Below are positions 16,099-24,519 of a DNA stretch of 64,000 bases, piece by piece. Each line of letters opens with the position of its first letter. Position 1 is the first letter of the stretch. Position numbers and translations under genes: made by a program. The notes beneath the pieces are model-generated. The model made no database searches, was not told the DNA's origin, and saw nothing but the letters and a program-made list of their open reading frames with translations. This stretch comes from Enterobacter sp. C2 (lineage in GTDB: Bacteria > Pseudomonadota > Gammaproteobacteria > Enterobacterales > Enterobacteriaceae), in the NCBI RefSeq assembly GCF_019880405.1, contig NZ_CP082269.1, positions 1,054,001-1,118,000 of the forward strand. Direction: 5' to 3'.

Positions 16099-18309
16099 AT
16101 GATGCGAAACATAAAAACTAACGCTCTCACATTGCGCAAGTCCTTACTTGCGCTGGCTATCGGCGCGGTAGCCCATTCGGCGCAGGCAGCGACCGCTGAC
16201 ACCAGTAAACCCAATCAGGAAGAGACCTTAGTGGTGCAGGCGACGCCGGCCAGCGAGTTTACCCCCGGCGGCGACGTGCCGGTTCCGGCCTATCTGGACG
16301 GTCAGGTCGCCCACGGCGGTCGTCTGGGGATGCTCGGCGAGCAGAAGGCGATGGACGTTCCCTTTAACGTCATCGGCTACACCGCAAAAGCGGTACAGGA
16401 TCTGCAGGCCAAAACCATTGCCGACGTGGTGCGCAACGACGCAGGCGTCCAGCCGGTGCAGGGCTACGGCAACTCTGCTGAAACCTATCGCATTCGTGGC
16501 TTTAAGCTCGACGGTGACGACATGACCATGAGCGGCCTGCCGGGCGTGGTGCCACGTCAGGTGGTAGATACCCAGATGATCGAGCGTGTCGAAATCTTTA
16601 AAGGGGCCAACGGTCTGCTTAACGGTGCAGCGGGCAGCGGCGTGGGCGGGATGATCAATCTTGAGCCTAAGCATGCGGAAGATATACCAACCACCCGCGT
16701 CGGCGTCGACTACACCAGCCAGGCGATGGTCGGTGGATCGCTGGATCTGGGGCGTCGCTTCGGAGATAACAACCAGTTTGGCACCCGTATTAACCTGCTG
16801 CATCGCGAGGGCGAAGCCCCGCTGGATCACGACCGTCGCCGCACCACGCTGGCCTCGATTGGCCTCGACTATCGGGGCGATCGTCTGCGCACCTCGCTGG
16901 ATGCGGGCTACCAGAAAAAGACCTTCCACGGCAGCGGCATGGGCGTCAATATTACCGGCGTCAATTTCATCCCCGACGTGCCGGATCCCAGCAAGAACTA
17001 TAGCCAGAAGTGGAGCTACAACGACATCGACAACCAGTTTGGTGTGGCTCGCGCCGAGTATGATCTGACCGACGCCTGGACCGCCTATGCCGCCACGGGC
17101 GCGCAGCAGGCTCATGAAATAGGCACCTACAGCACGCCGAAGCTGATCAACGCCAGCGGTGATGCCACGGCGAGCCGTCTGGATACCAACCGCTATATTG
17201 ATGCCAACAGCGGCATGCTGGGGCTGCGCGGCGACGTCGATACCGGCTTTGTCTCGCATAAAATCAACGTCGGTTACTCGGCGCTGATCAAGCGCGACAG
17301 AACCGCGTGGCGGATGTCTTCTGCCGCCGCCAACCCGATCGTTAACATCTACCACCCGAGCGATGTGGCGATGCCAGCCAATAGCAGCTTTGGCGGTAAC
17401 TATGGCGATCCGCGCACCACCAGCCGGAGCCGTACCCAGGGCTGGCTGCTGAGCGATACTCTGGGCGTACTGGATGATAGCCTGCTCTTTACCGTCGGTG
17501 CCCGCAACCAGAAGGTGGTGGTGCGCAACTACAACAACGCCACCGGGGCGGAGGATAGCGGCTCGCGCTTTGAAGAGAGCCGCTGGATGCCAACCTACGG
17601 CGTGGTCTATAAGCCGTGGGAAGCGCTGTCGCTCTACGCTAACCATACCGAAGCGTTACAGCCGGGCAGCGTAGCCCCGAGAGATGCCTCTAACTTTGGC
17701 CAGAGTACGGGCATTGCCCACTCGAAGCAGAATGAGGTGGGGGTGAAGATCGATTACGGTCGCATCGGCGGCACCCTGGCGCTGTTTGAGATCAAAAAGC
17801 CCTCTGCCATTCAGTACGGTGTGGGCGGTCCCTACAAGCTTGACGGCGAGCAGCGCAACCGCGGCGTAGAGCTGAATGTCTTTGGTGAGCCGGTGCTCGG
17901 CCTGCGCCTTAACGGCAGCGCCACCTGGGTCGATGCCGAGATGACCAAAACGCAGAACGGTATCAACGACGGCAAGGATGCTATCGGTGTTCCTGGCGTC
18001 TTTATGGTGTTTGGCGCCGAGTACGATATCAAGCCGGTAGAGGGCCTGACGGCCACAGCGCGCGTGAACCACTCCGGCTCACAGTATGCCAACGCCGCCA
18101 ATACCAAAAAGCTGGATGACTACACCACGCTGGATCTGGGCGTCCGCTACCGGATGCAGCTGAACCAGGATGCTAACGAGATGGTGTGGCGCGTGGGCGT
18201 GGATAACGTGACCAATGAGAAGTACTGGTCCGGCGTTGAGGATCTCGGCACCTACATCTTCCGGGGCGATCCGCGTACCCTGAAGGTCTCCATGAGCTAC
18301 GACTTCTAG
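16099..18309 (+). CDS. TonB-dependent siderophore receptor
   Basis: 736 residues from the ATG at 16099; 16102 is an alternative and an in-frame TTG lies at 16087. No strong ribosome site is seen. After a signal peptide (SLLALAIGAVAHSAQA) comes a TonB-box-like ETLVVQA, a plug domain (IADVVRNDAGVQPVQGYGNS, YRIRGFKLDGDDMTMSGLPG, ERVEIFKGANGLLNGAAGSG) and a 22-strand barrel ending in the expected aromatic residue (VSMSYDF). This is the FpvA/FcuA-like siderophore group, with hydroxamate-type ligands common among relatives; the ligand cannot be set from sequence. With the upstream YncE-like lipoprotein it forms an iron-acquisition pair. Confidence 0.9.
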   Translation: MMRNIKTNALTLRKSLLALAIGAVAHSAQAATADTSKPNQEETLVVQATPASEFTPGGDVPVPAYLDGQVAHGGRLGMLGEQKAMDVPFNVIGYTAKAVQDLQAKTIADVVRNDAGVQPVQGYGNSAETYRIRGFKLDGDDMTMSGLPGVVPRQVVDTQMIERVEIFKGANGLLNGAAGSGVGGMINLEPKHAEDIPTTRVGVDYTSQAMVGGSLDLGRRFGDNNQFGTRINLLHREGEAPLDHDRRRTTLASIGLDYRGDRLRTSLDAGYQKKTFHGSGMGVNITGVNFIPDVPDPSKNYSQKWSYNDIDNQFGVARAEYDLTDAWTAYAATGAQQAHEIGTYSTPKLINASGDATASRLDTNRYIDANSGMLGLRGDVDTGFVSHKINVGYSALIKRDRTAWRMSSAAANPIVNIYHPSDVAMPANSSFGGNYGDPRTTSRSRTQGWLLSDTLGVLDDSLLFTVGARNQKVVVRNYNNATGAEDSGSRFEESRWMPTYGVVYKPWEALSLYANHTEALQPGSVAPRDASNFGQSTGIAHSKQNEVGVKIDYGRIGGTLALFEIKKPSAIQYGVGGPYKLDGEQRNRGVELNVFGEPVLGLRLNGSATWVDAEMTKTQNGINDGKDAIGVPGVFMVFGAEYDIKPVEGLTATARVNHSGSQYANAANTKKLDDYTTLDLGVRYRMQLNQDANEMVWRVGVDNVTNEKYWSGVEDLGTYIFRGDPRTLKVSMSYDF

Positions 18310-18323
18310 GTCAGAGACGGGCG

Positions 18324-18348
18324 GGCTGGCGGCAACGCCAGCCTTTTC
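18324..18348 (+). terminator. Terminator after the siderophore receptor
   Basis: GGCTGGC / GCCAGCC, a perfect 7-bp stem with a 6-nt loop, is followed by TTTTCGTT. It starts 14 bp past the receptor stop. Confidence 0.8.
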
Positions 18349-18365
18349 GTTCGCTTGCTACCGGT

Positions 18366-18411
18366 AACACTAAGTGTTAAAAGATGCCCCTTTCTTAAAA
18401 AGATACAGGGG
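18366..18411 (+). promoter_or_regulatory. pheP leader: palindrome and ribosome-site hairpin
   Basis: A perfect 13-bp palindrome, AACACTAAGTGTT (18366-18378), is followed by CCCCT (18387-18391), which can pair with AGGGG (18407-18411). The AGGGG is itself the best ribosome site for the GTG start at 18418, with a second candidate GTAGGG at 18411-18416. The first could be an operator, the second a translation-limiting hairpin. No good TyrR box was found. Confidence 0.4.
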
Positions 18412-18417
18412 TAGGGC

Positions 18418-19812
18418 GTGAAAAACGCGTCAATCGCATCTGGCCAGCAACAGGCAGATGGCGCGTCGGGAACTGGGCCGACGCTGCAACGGGGTTTGCA
18501 AAACCGTCATATTCAACTTATCGCGCTGGGCGGCGCTATCGGCACCGGGCTGTTCCTGGGCATCGGGCCGGCAATTCAAATGGCTGGGCCAGCGGTGCTG
18601 CTGGGCTACGGCATCGCCGGGATTATTGCCTTTCTGATTATGCGCCAGCTGGGCGAGATGGTGGTCGAGGAGCCGGTCTCCGGTTCGTTCTCTCACTTTG
18701 CCTGGAAATACTGGGGTCCCTTCGCGGGCTTCCTCTCCGGCTGGAACTACTGGGTGATGTTTGTGCTGGTGGGCATGGCCGAGCTGACCGCTGCCGGTAT
18801 CTATATGCAGTACTGGCTGCCGGACGTGCCGACGTGGATCTGGGCCGCCGCGTTCTTCATCATCATCAACGCCGCCAACCTGGTTAACGTCCGTCTCTAC
18901 GGTGAGATGGAGTTCTGGTTTGCCCTGATCAAGGTGCTGGCGATTATCGCGATGATCGGCTTTGGCCTCTGGCTGCTCTTCTCCGGCCACGGTGGGGAAC
19001 ACGCCAGCGTCGATAACCTCTGGCAGCACGGCGGCTTCCTTGCCACCGGCTGGCACGGACTGATTATGTCCCTGGCGGTGATCATGTTCTCTTTCGGCGG
19101 TCTGGAGCTGATCGGTATTACCGCCGCCGAGGCGCGCGATCCGCAGAAGACCATCCCGAAAGCGGTCAATCAGGTGGTCTACCGCATCCTGCTGTTCTAC
19201 ATCGGCTCGCTGGTGGTGCTGCTGGCGCTCTACCCGTGGGTAAATGTGAAGGCTGACAGCAGCCCATTTGTGATGATTTTCCACGAGCTGGACAGCAACA
19301 TCGTTGCCTCGGCGCTGAACTTTATCATTCTGGTGGCCTCGCTCTCGGTGTTTAACAGCGGCGTCTACTCCAACAGCCGAATGCTGTTTGGCCTGTCTGT
19401 GCAGGGCAATGCCCCGGCGTTTTTAACCCGGGTTAACGCCCGCGGCGTGCCGGTTAACTCGCTGTTTCTCTCTGCGGCTATCACCTCGCTGGTGATCGTC
19501 ATCAACTACCTGCTGCCGAAAGAGGCCTTTGGCCTGCTGATGGCCCTGGTGGTGGCAACGCTGCTGCTGAACTGGATCATGATCTGCCTCGCGCACCTCA
19601 AGTTCCGCGCGGCGATGCGCCGTCAGGGCCGGGTGACGCAGTTTAAAGCGCTGCTCTATCCGGCAGGCAACTATATCTGCATCGCCTTTTTAGTGCTGAT
19701 TCTGGGGCTGATGTGCACCATCGACAGCATGCGGATGTCCGCCATCCTGCTGCCGGTGTGGATCGTTTTCCTGTTTATCGCCTTCAAACTGCTGCGCCGC
19801 AAGGCTCGCTAA
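18418..19812 (+). CDS. pheP: Phenylalanine-specific permease
   Basis: 464 residues from a GTG start. Near-identical to E. coli PheP over long stretches: RGLQNRHIQLIALGGAIGTG, VSGSFSHFAWKYWGPFAGFL, FSFGGLELIGITAAEARDPQ and SVFNSGVYSNSRMLFGLSVQ. It is a 12-helix amino-acid/polyamine/organocation transporter that imports phenylalanine with protons across the inner membrane. In E. coli pheP is followed by ybdG and nfsB; here a sugar-type module and other accessory genes sit in between. The start matches E. coli MKNAS. Confidence 0.96.
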   Translation: MKNASIASGQQQADGASGTGPTLQRGLQNRHIQLIALGGAIGTGLFLGIGPAIQMAGPAVLLGYGIAGIIAFLIMRQLGEMVVEEPVSGSFSHFAWKYWGPFAGFLSGWNYWVMFVLVGMAELTAAGIYMQYWLPDVPTWIWAAAFFIIINAANLVNVRLYGEMEFWFALIKVLAIIAMIGFGLWLLFSGHGGEHASVDNLWQHGGFLATGWHGLIMSLAVIMFSFGGLELIGITAAEARDPQKTIPKAVNQVVYRILLFYIGSLVVLLALYPWVNVKADSSPFVMIFHELDSNIVASALNFIILVASLSVFNSGVYSNSRMLFGLSVQGNAPAFLTRVNARGVPVNSLFLSAAITSLVIVINYLLPKEAFGLLMALVVATLLLNWIMICLAHLKFRAAMRRQGRVTQFKALLYPAGNYICIAFLVLILGLMCTIDSMRMSAILLPVWIVFLFIAFKLLRRKAR

Positions 19813-19815
19813 CGC

Positions 19816-19850
19816 TTTGCCCGGCGGCACGCTGCTTGCCGGGCTACGTC
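19816..19850. repeat. REP-like palindromic element
   Basis: GCCCGGC (19819-19825) and GCCGGGC (19838-19844), followed by TACG, form the stem of a typical enteric extragenic palindrome just after the pheP stop. It may stabilise or end the pheP transcript. Confidence 0.7.
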
Positions 19851-19906
19851 CTGTGTACTATTTATCGTGACCCTTCTCCCAGATCTCATCTAACCCGCAG
19901 GCAAAC

Positions 19907-19960
19907 CATTTTGTAATCGATTACTTTTTTATTGTTCGCATTTTGTAATCGATTACTTTT
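19907..19960 (+). promoter_or_regulatory. Tandem palindromic operator of the sugar-type module
   Basis: A 22-bp sequence occurs twice without mismatch, at 19907-19928 and 19939-19960. Each copy is centred on the perfect 12-bp palindrome GTAATCGATTAC (19913-19924 and 19945-19956). The centres are 32 bp apart, about three helical turns, so two repressor dimers would bind the same face of DNA. The second copy ends 18 bp before the ATG of the transporter gene, within its promoter/leader. An even-centred dyad of this type fits a LacI/GalR repressor, most likely the one encoded at 23537-24517. Confidence 0.85.
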
Positions 19961-19978
19961 GACAGGTGAGGCGATAAA

Positions 19979-21220
19979 ATGGTGTCAACAACCGAAAGTA
20001 GCGGAAAAGGGCAGGTGCAGCATCGCCTGCTTGTGCCAAGATTGTCCCTGATGATGTTCCTCCAGTTCTTTATCTGGGGAAGCTGGTCCGTCACGCTGGG
20101 CCTCGTCATGACCCAGCACAATATGGCTCTGCTGATTGGCGACGCCTTTTCAGCCGGGCCGATCGCCTCCATTCTCTCGCCTTTTGTGCTGGGAATGCTG
20201 GTGGATCGCTTCTTCGCCTCGCAGAAGGTGATGGCGGTGATGCACCTCGCCGGGGCGGCCATTCTCTGGTTTGTCCCGCAGGCGCTGATCGCCCAGAACG
20301 GTGCGCTGCTGATTGGCCTGCTGTTTGGCTATACGCTCTGCTACATGCCGACCCTGGCGCTAACCAACAATATCGCCTTCCATAGTCTGGCAAACGTCGA
20401 TAAAACCTTCCCGGTGGTGCGCGTGTTTGGCACCATCGGCTGGATCGTGGCAGGGGTGTTTATCGGCGTCACCGGCATTGCGGCGAGCGTTAATATCTTT
20501 ATGGTGGCGGCGGCCTGCTCGGTGCTGCTGGCGCTCTATAGCCTGACGCTGCCGCATACCCCTGCGCCCGCCAAAGGTCTGCCGGTGGCGGTGCGCGATC
20601 TCTTCTGCGCTGATGCCTTTGCCCTGTTAAAAACGCGCCACTTCTTTGTCTTCTCGCTCTGCGCCATGCTCATCTCCGTACCGCTCGGCACCTACTACGC
20701 CTACACCGCTTCGTACCTGGCGGACGCCGGGGTAGGGGACGTCAGCACCGCGATGTCCTTCGGCCAGATGTCTGAGATCGTCTTTATGCTGGTGATCCCG
20801 CTGCTGTTCCGCCGCCTCGGCGTGAAGTACATGCTGCTCATCGGCATGTGTGCCTGGTTTGTGCGCTACGCCTTTTTCGCCCTCGGCGTAAGCGAGGAGA
20901 CGCGGTTCCTGCTCTACCTCGGTATTTTGCTGCACGGGGTCTGCTATGACTTCTTCTTTGTCGTAGGCTTTATCTATACCGATCGCGTGGCCGGGGAAAA
21001 AGTGAAAGGCCAGGCGCAAAGTATGATCGTCATGTTCACCTACGGCATCGGAATGCTGCTTGGCTCGCAGATCTCCGGTGCGCTCTATAACCGGCTGGTC
21101 GCCGGGCAGGCTGTACCCCAGGCGTGGGTCACCTTCTGGTGGATCCCGGCCGTCGCCGCTGCCGTTATCGCACTGGTTTTCCTTTTTACATTCAAATATG
21201 ACGACAACGAGCGAGCTTAA
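19979..21220 (+). CDS. MFS transporter, NupG/YegT-like
   Basis: A 413-residue, 12-helix major facilitator protein of the nucleoside:H+ symporter type (PRLSLMMFLQFFIWGSWSVT, then LALTNNIAFHSLANVDKTFP, KTFPVVRVFGTIGWIVAG, all hallmark segments of that family). Many members next to TIM-barrel isomerases and Gfo/Idh dehydrogenases import sugars or sugar derivatives rather than nucleosides. AGGTGAGG lies upstream of the ATG. It is the first gene of a three-gene operon behind the tandem operator; the next gene starts 14 bp after its stop. Confidence 0.85.
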   Translation: MVSTTESSGKGQVQHRLLVPRLSLMMFLQFFIWGSWSVTLGLVMTQHNMALLIGDAFSAGPIASILSPFVLGMLVDRFFASQKVMAVMHLAGAAILWFVPQALIAQNGALLIGLLFGYTLCYMPTLALTNNIAFHSLANVDKTFPVVRVFGTIGWIVAGVFIGVTGIAASVNIFMVAAACSVLLALYSLTLPHTPAPAKGLPVAVRDLFCADAFALLKTRHFFVFSLCAMLISVPLGTYYAYTASYLADAGVGDVSTAMSFGQMSEIVFMLVIPLLFRRLGVKYMLLIGMCAWFVRYAFFALGVSEETRFLLYLGILLHGVCYDFFFVVGFIYTDRVAGEKVKGQAQSMIVMFTYGIGMLLGSQISGALYNRLVAGQAVPQAWVTFWWIPAVAAAVIALVFLFTFKYDDNERA

Positions 21221-21234
21221 TTGTGGAGGGTTGT

Positions 21235-22299
21235 ATGAAAACAGTTCAGGGACCGGGGATTTTTCTGTCGCAGTTTATCGGAGAAGAGGCACCCTTTAAT
21301 ACCCTGGAGGGATTGGCGGAGTGGGCAGCGCGGCTGGGCTACAAGGCGCTGCAAATTCCCTGTAACCATCGGCATATTTTTGATCTGGAGCTGGCCGCGC
21401 TGAGCCAGACCTACTGCGATGAGATCGCGGGCACGCTGGCAACCTACGGGCTGGTCATCAGCGAGCTTTCAACGCACCTGGAGGGACAGCTGGTGGCCGT
21501 GCATCCGGCCTACGACGCTGCCTTCGATAACTTTGCACCCGAGCATCTGCGGGGCAATCCCACGGCGCGCCAGGCGTGGGCGGTGGAGAAAGTGACCCAG
21601 GCCGCGGTGGCCTCACAAAGGCTGGGTTTGCGCACCCACGCCACCTTCTCCGGGGCGCTGGCATGGCCCTACTTCTACCCGTGGCCGCCGCACAATGCCC
21701 TGCTGCTTGATGAGGCCTTTACCGAGCTGGCTCGCCGCTGGCGGCCCATTCTGGATCGTTTCGATCGTTACGGGGTCGATCTCTGCTTTGAGATCCATCC
21801 GGGCGAAGATCTCCACGACGGAGTCACCTTCGAGCGCTTCCTGGCCGCCGTAGATAACCATCCGCGCTGCAATATGCTCTACGATCCCAGCCATCTGCTG
21901 CTGCAGCAGATAGACTACCTGGCCTTTATTGACATCTACCATTCGCGCATCAAAGCCTTCCACGTTAAGGATGCTGAGTTTCGTCTCAACGGGCGCAGCG
22001 GCGTCTACGGCGGCTATCAGCCGTGGATCAATCGCGCCGGGCGCTTCCGCTCGCCGGGGGACGGGCAGATAGACTTCGGCGCAATCTTTAGCAAACTGAC
22101 GCAATACGGCTACGACGGCTGGGCAGTGCTGGAGTGGGAGTGCTGCCTGAAACAGGGCGACGCCGGGGCGCGGGAGGGCTGCGAATTTATCCGCCGCCAC
22201 ATTATTCCGGTGGCGGACCGGGCGTTTGATGATTTCGCGGCGGGCAGTAGCGACCGGGCCAGCGTGCGGGCCATGCTGGGATTAGGAGATGCGTTATGA
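21235..22299 (+). CDS. Sugar isomerase/epimerase-like TIM-barrel protein
   Basis: 354 residues from the ATG at 21235 with GGAGGG just upstream. It belongs to the xylose-isomerase-like / AP-endonuclease-2 TIM-barrel fold. Probable metal ligands are visible along the barrel: CFEIHPGEDLHDG, NMLYDPSHLL, IKAFHVKDAE and a late glutamate in AVLEWECC. Such proteins interconvert keto-sugars or act as epimerases/dehydratases. It overlaps the following dehydrogenase gene by 4 bp (ATGA), so the two are translationally coupled and probably act in sequence. Confidence 0.85.
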   Translation: MKTVQGPGIFLSQFIGEEAPFNTLEGLAEWAARLGYKALQIPCNHRHIFDLELAALSQTYCDEIAGTLATYGLVISELSTHLEGQLVAVHPAYDAAFDNFAPEHLRGNPTARQAWAVEKVTQAAVASQRLGLRTHATFSGALAWPYFYPWPPHNALLLDEAFTELARRWRPILDRFDRYGVDLCFEIHPGEDLHDGVTFERFLAAVDNHPRCNMLYDPSHLLLQQIDYLAFIDIYHSRIKAFHVKDAEFRLNGRSGVYGGYQPWINRAGRFRSPGDGQIDFGAIFSKLTQYGYDGWAVLEWECCLKQGDAGAREGCEFIRRHIIPVADRAFDDFAAGSSDRASVRAMLGLGDAL

Positions 22300-23447
22300 T
22301 CGGCGTAGGCATTGTTGGCAGCGGATTTATTGGTCCGGCACATATTGAAGCTCTGCGTCGTCTGGGGGATGTACAGGTAGTGGCCCTCTGCGATCGCTCC
22401 CTGGCGTCGGCGCAGCAGAAGGCCGCCGCGCTCAACGTGCCCTTTGCCTTTGGCGACATCGACGCCATGCTCGCCCATCCCGATATTGATGTGGTGCATA
22501 ACTGTACCCCTAACCATCTTCATGCCGACATTAACCGCCGGATTTTACGCGCCGGTAAGCACGTTTTCTCGGAGAAGCCGCTCTGTATGACCCCGGAAGA
22601 GGCCACGGAGCTGGTGACGCTGGCAGAGCAGGCGGGCGTGGTGCACGGGGTCAGCTTTGTCTATCGCCAGTTTGCCATGGTTCAGCAGGCGGCCAGTCTG
22701 CAACGCCACGGCAGGCTCGGACGGCTGTTCTCGGTCTACGGCAGCTACCTTCAGGACTGGATGCTGCTGGAGACGGACTACAACTGGCGGGTGGATGCCG
22801 CGCAGGGCGGCGCGTCGCGGGCAGTGGCCGATATCGGCTCACACTGGTGCGATACGTTGCAGTTTGTCACCGGGCAAAGCATTGTCGAGGTGATGGCCGA
22901 TCTGGCGATCGTCTGGCCGACCCGCAAGGCGCGGCTGGACGGCGGGGCGACCTTCAGCACTGGCGGAGACGAGGCGCAGTATGAGGATCGTCCGGTCACC
23001 ACCGAAGACGGCGGCTCGGTGCTGGTGCGCTTCGCCGACGGCAGCAAAGGCTGCTTCAGCGTTTCGCAGGTCAGCGCGGGCCGCAAAAATCGTCTCAGCT
23101 TTGAGGTCAACGGCAGCGCCTGCTCGCTGGGCTGGGATCAGGAGATCCCCCAGCAGCTGTGGATTGGCCATCGTCAGCGCCCCAATGAGATCCTCACCGA
23201 CGATCCGGGCCTAATGACTCCCGATGTCGCAGGCAGCGCACACTTTCCCGGCGGGCACATTGAGGGCTGGCCCGACGCCTTTAAGAACATGATGGCGAGC
23301 TTCTACCAGGCGGTGCGGGCGGGAACGATGCCGGAGGCCAGCGCCTGTCGGTTTGCCTCTTTCTATGATGGGGCCGACGTGATGTTTATCATTGATGCCA
23401 TTATAAAAAGCCATCAGCAGCAGCGCTGGGTGCGGGTGGCCCGCTAA
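22296..23447 (+). CDS. Gfo/Idh/MocA-family oxidoreductase
   Basis: 383 residues. The N-terminal Rossmann domain has GVGIVGSGFIGPAHIEALRR; the signature catalytic lysine lies in FSEKPLCMTPEEA; the C-terminal domain carries DIGSHWCDTLQF with the catalytic aspartate/histidine pair. These enzymes oxidise sugar or cyclitol hydroxyls with NAD(P). Together with the upstream TIM-barrel protein and MFS transporter it suggests uptake and oxidation/isomerisation of a sugar, glycoside or inositol-like compound. The exact substrate is unknown. Confidence 0.9.
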   Translation: MIGVGIVGSGFIGPAHIEALRRLGDVQVVALCDRSLASAQQKAAALNVPFAFGDIDAMLAHPDIDVVHNCTPNHLHADINRRILRAGKHVFSEKPLCMTPEEATELVTLAEQAGVVHGVSFVYRQFAMVQQAASLQRHGRLGRLFSVYGSYLQDWMLLETDYNWRVDAAQGGASRAVADIGSHWCDTLQFVTGQSIVEVMADLAIVWPTRKARLDGGATFSTGGDEAQYEDRPVTTEDGGSVLVRFADGSKGCFSVSQVSAGRKNRLSFEVNGSACSLGWDQEIPQQLWIGHRQRPNEILTDDPGLMTPDVAGSAHFPGGHIEGWPDAFKNMMASFYQAVRAGTMPEASACRFASFYDGADVMFIIDAIIKSHQQQRWVRVAR

Positions 23448-23453
23448 ACCGCA

Positions 23454-23490
23454 GCCCGGCACACTGCCGGTTCGCCGGGCAAGGGTTTTA
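23454..23490 (+). terminator. Palindrome ending the sugar operon
   Basis: GCCCGGC (23454-23460) and GCCGGGC (23474-23480) pair around a 13-nt loop and are followed by AAGGGTTTTA. It resembles the REP-like element at 19816-19850 and lies just after the dehydrogenase stop; it may act as a terminator before the LacI gene. Confidence 0.5.
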
Positions 23491-23536
23491 TGGTAGCCTG
23501 CTATCTAAAGCGCTAATCGCAGGATGTGTCGTCGTT

Positions 23537-24517
23537 ATGTCAATTCAAAAAATCGCTCGCCTGGCAGGAGTGTCGGTAGCGACGGTCTCCCGGGTCATCA
23601 ACCATAGCGGCTCCGTGAAGCCACACAACCGCGAGCGCGTGCTGGCGGCGATTGAAGAGAGCAACTATCAGCCTAACCTGCTGGCCCGCCAGCTCCGCAC
23701 TGCCCGGAGCTATATGATCCTCGTGCTGGTGTCGAATATTGCCAACCCGTTCTGCGCCGAGGTGGTCAAGGGCATCGAAGAGGAGGCGGAAAAGAATGGT
23801 TACCGCATTCTGCTGTGCAATACCGGTTCCGACATGGCGCGCTCCCGCTCGGCGCTGACCCTGCTGTCAGGAAAAATCGTCGATGGGATCATTACTATGG
23901 ATGCCTTCTCTAAGCTGCCGGAACTGACGACCATGATTGGCCAGGCACCCTGGGTGCAGTGCGCCGAGTATGCCGATGAGGGAAGCGTCTCCTGCGTCGG
24001 GATTAACGATATTGACGCCGCCCAGTACGTGATCCAGCACCTGATTAACCGTGGCTGCCAGCGCATCGCCCTGATCAACCACGATCTCAGCTATAAATAT
24101 GCCCGCCTGCGCGAGCAGGGCTATAACAGCGTGCTGGAGCAAAACGGCCATGGCTGGAGGGCGGTGGAGTACGCCAGCGAGCTGAGCTTTGATGCCGGTA
24201 GAGTGGCGATGGAGACGCTGCTGCGTGCCGATGAGCGCCCGGATGCGGTGTTTGCCGTCTCGGATACCCTGGCGGCTGGCGCGCTGCTGGCGATAGCTCA
24301 GGCGGGGCTGACCATGCCAGACGACATCGCCGTGGTGGGCTTTGACGGCACGCCGCTGGCCGAGATGGTCTCACCCCAGCTCAGCACCGTGGCGCAACCC
24401 TCCCTGCAGATTGGCCGTAAGGCCGTGGCGCTGCTGCTCAACAAAATCGACAACCCCGATACCCCGGCGGAAAGAGTGATGATGGACTGGCGCTTTATCG
24501 AACGCGCCAGCGCCTGA
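23537..24517 (+). CDS. LacI/GalR-family repressor
   Basis: 326 residues. Residues 1-55 are a LacI-type helix-turn-helix plus hinge (IQKIARLAGVSVATVSRVIN, then YQPNLLARQLRT); residues 60-326 are a periplasmic-binding-protein-like sensor with VSNIANPFCAEVVKGIEEEA and VVGFDGTPLAEMVSPQLSTV. It has the usual family length. It follows the sugar operon on the same strand but has its own leader, without a copy of the GTAATCGATTAC palindrome, so it is probably not autoregulated by that site. It is the obvious candidate to bind the tandem operator at 19907-19960 and respond to the module's substrate. Confidence 0.92.
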   Translation: MSIQKIARLAGVSVATVSRVINHSGSVKPHNRERVLAAIEESNYQPNLLARQLRTARSYMILVLVSNIANPFCAEVVKGIEEEAEKNGYRILLCNTGSDMARSRSALTLLSGKIVDGIITMDAFSKLPELTTMIGQAPWVQCAEYADEGSVSCVGINDIDAAQYVIQHLINRGCQRIALINHDLSYKYARLREQGYNSVLEQNGHGWRAVEYASELSFDAGRVAMETLLRADERPDAVFAVSDTLAAGALLAIAQAGLTMPDDIAVVGFDGTPLAEMVSPQLSTVAQPSLQIGRKAVALLLNKIDNPDTPAERVMMDWRFIERASA

Positions 24518-24519
24518 GC

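Noticed and set aside
16228-17646. Long open frame of 472 codons on the minus strand
   Set aside because: It is entirely antisense to the siderophore receptor; composition is that of a shadow frame in a GC-rich gene, with no recognisable domain.
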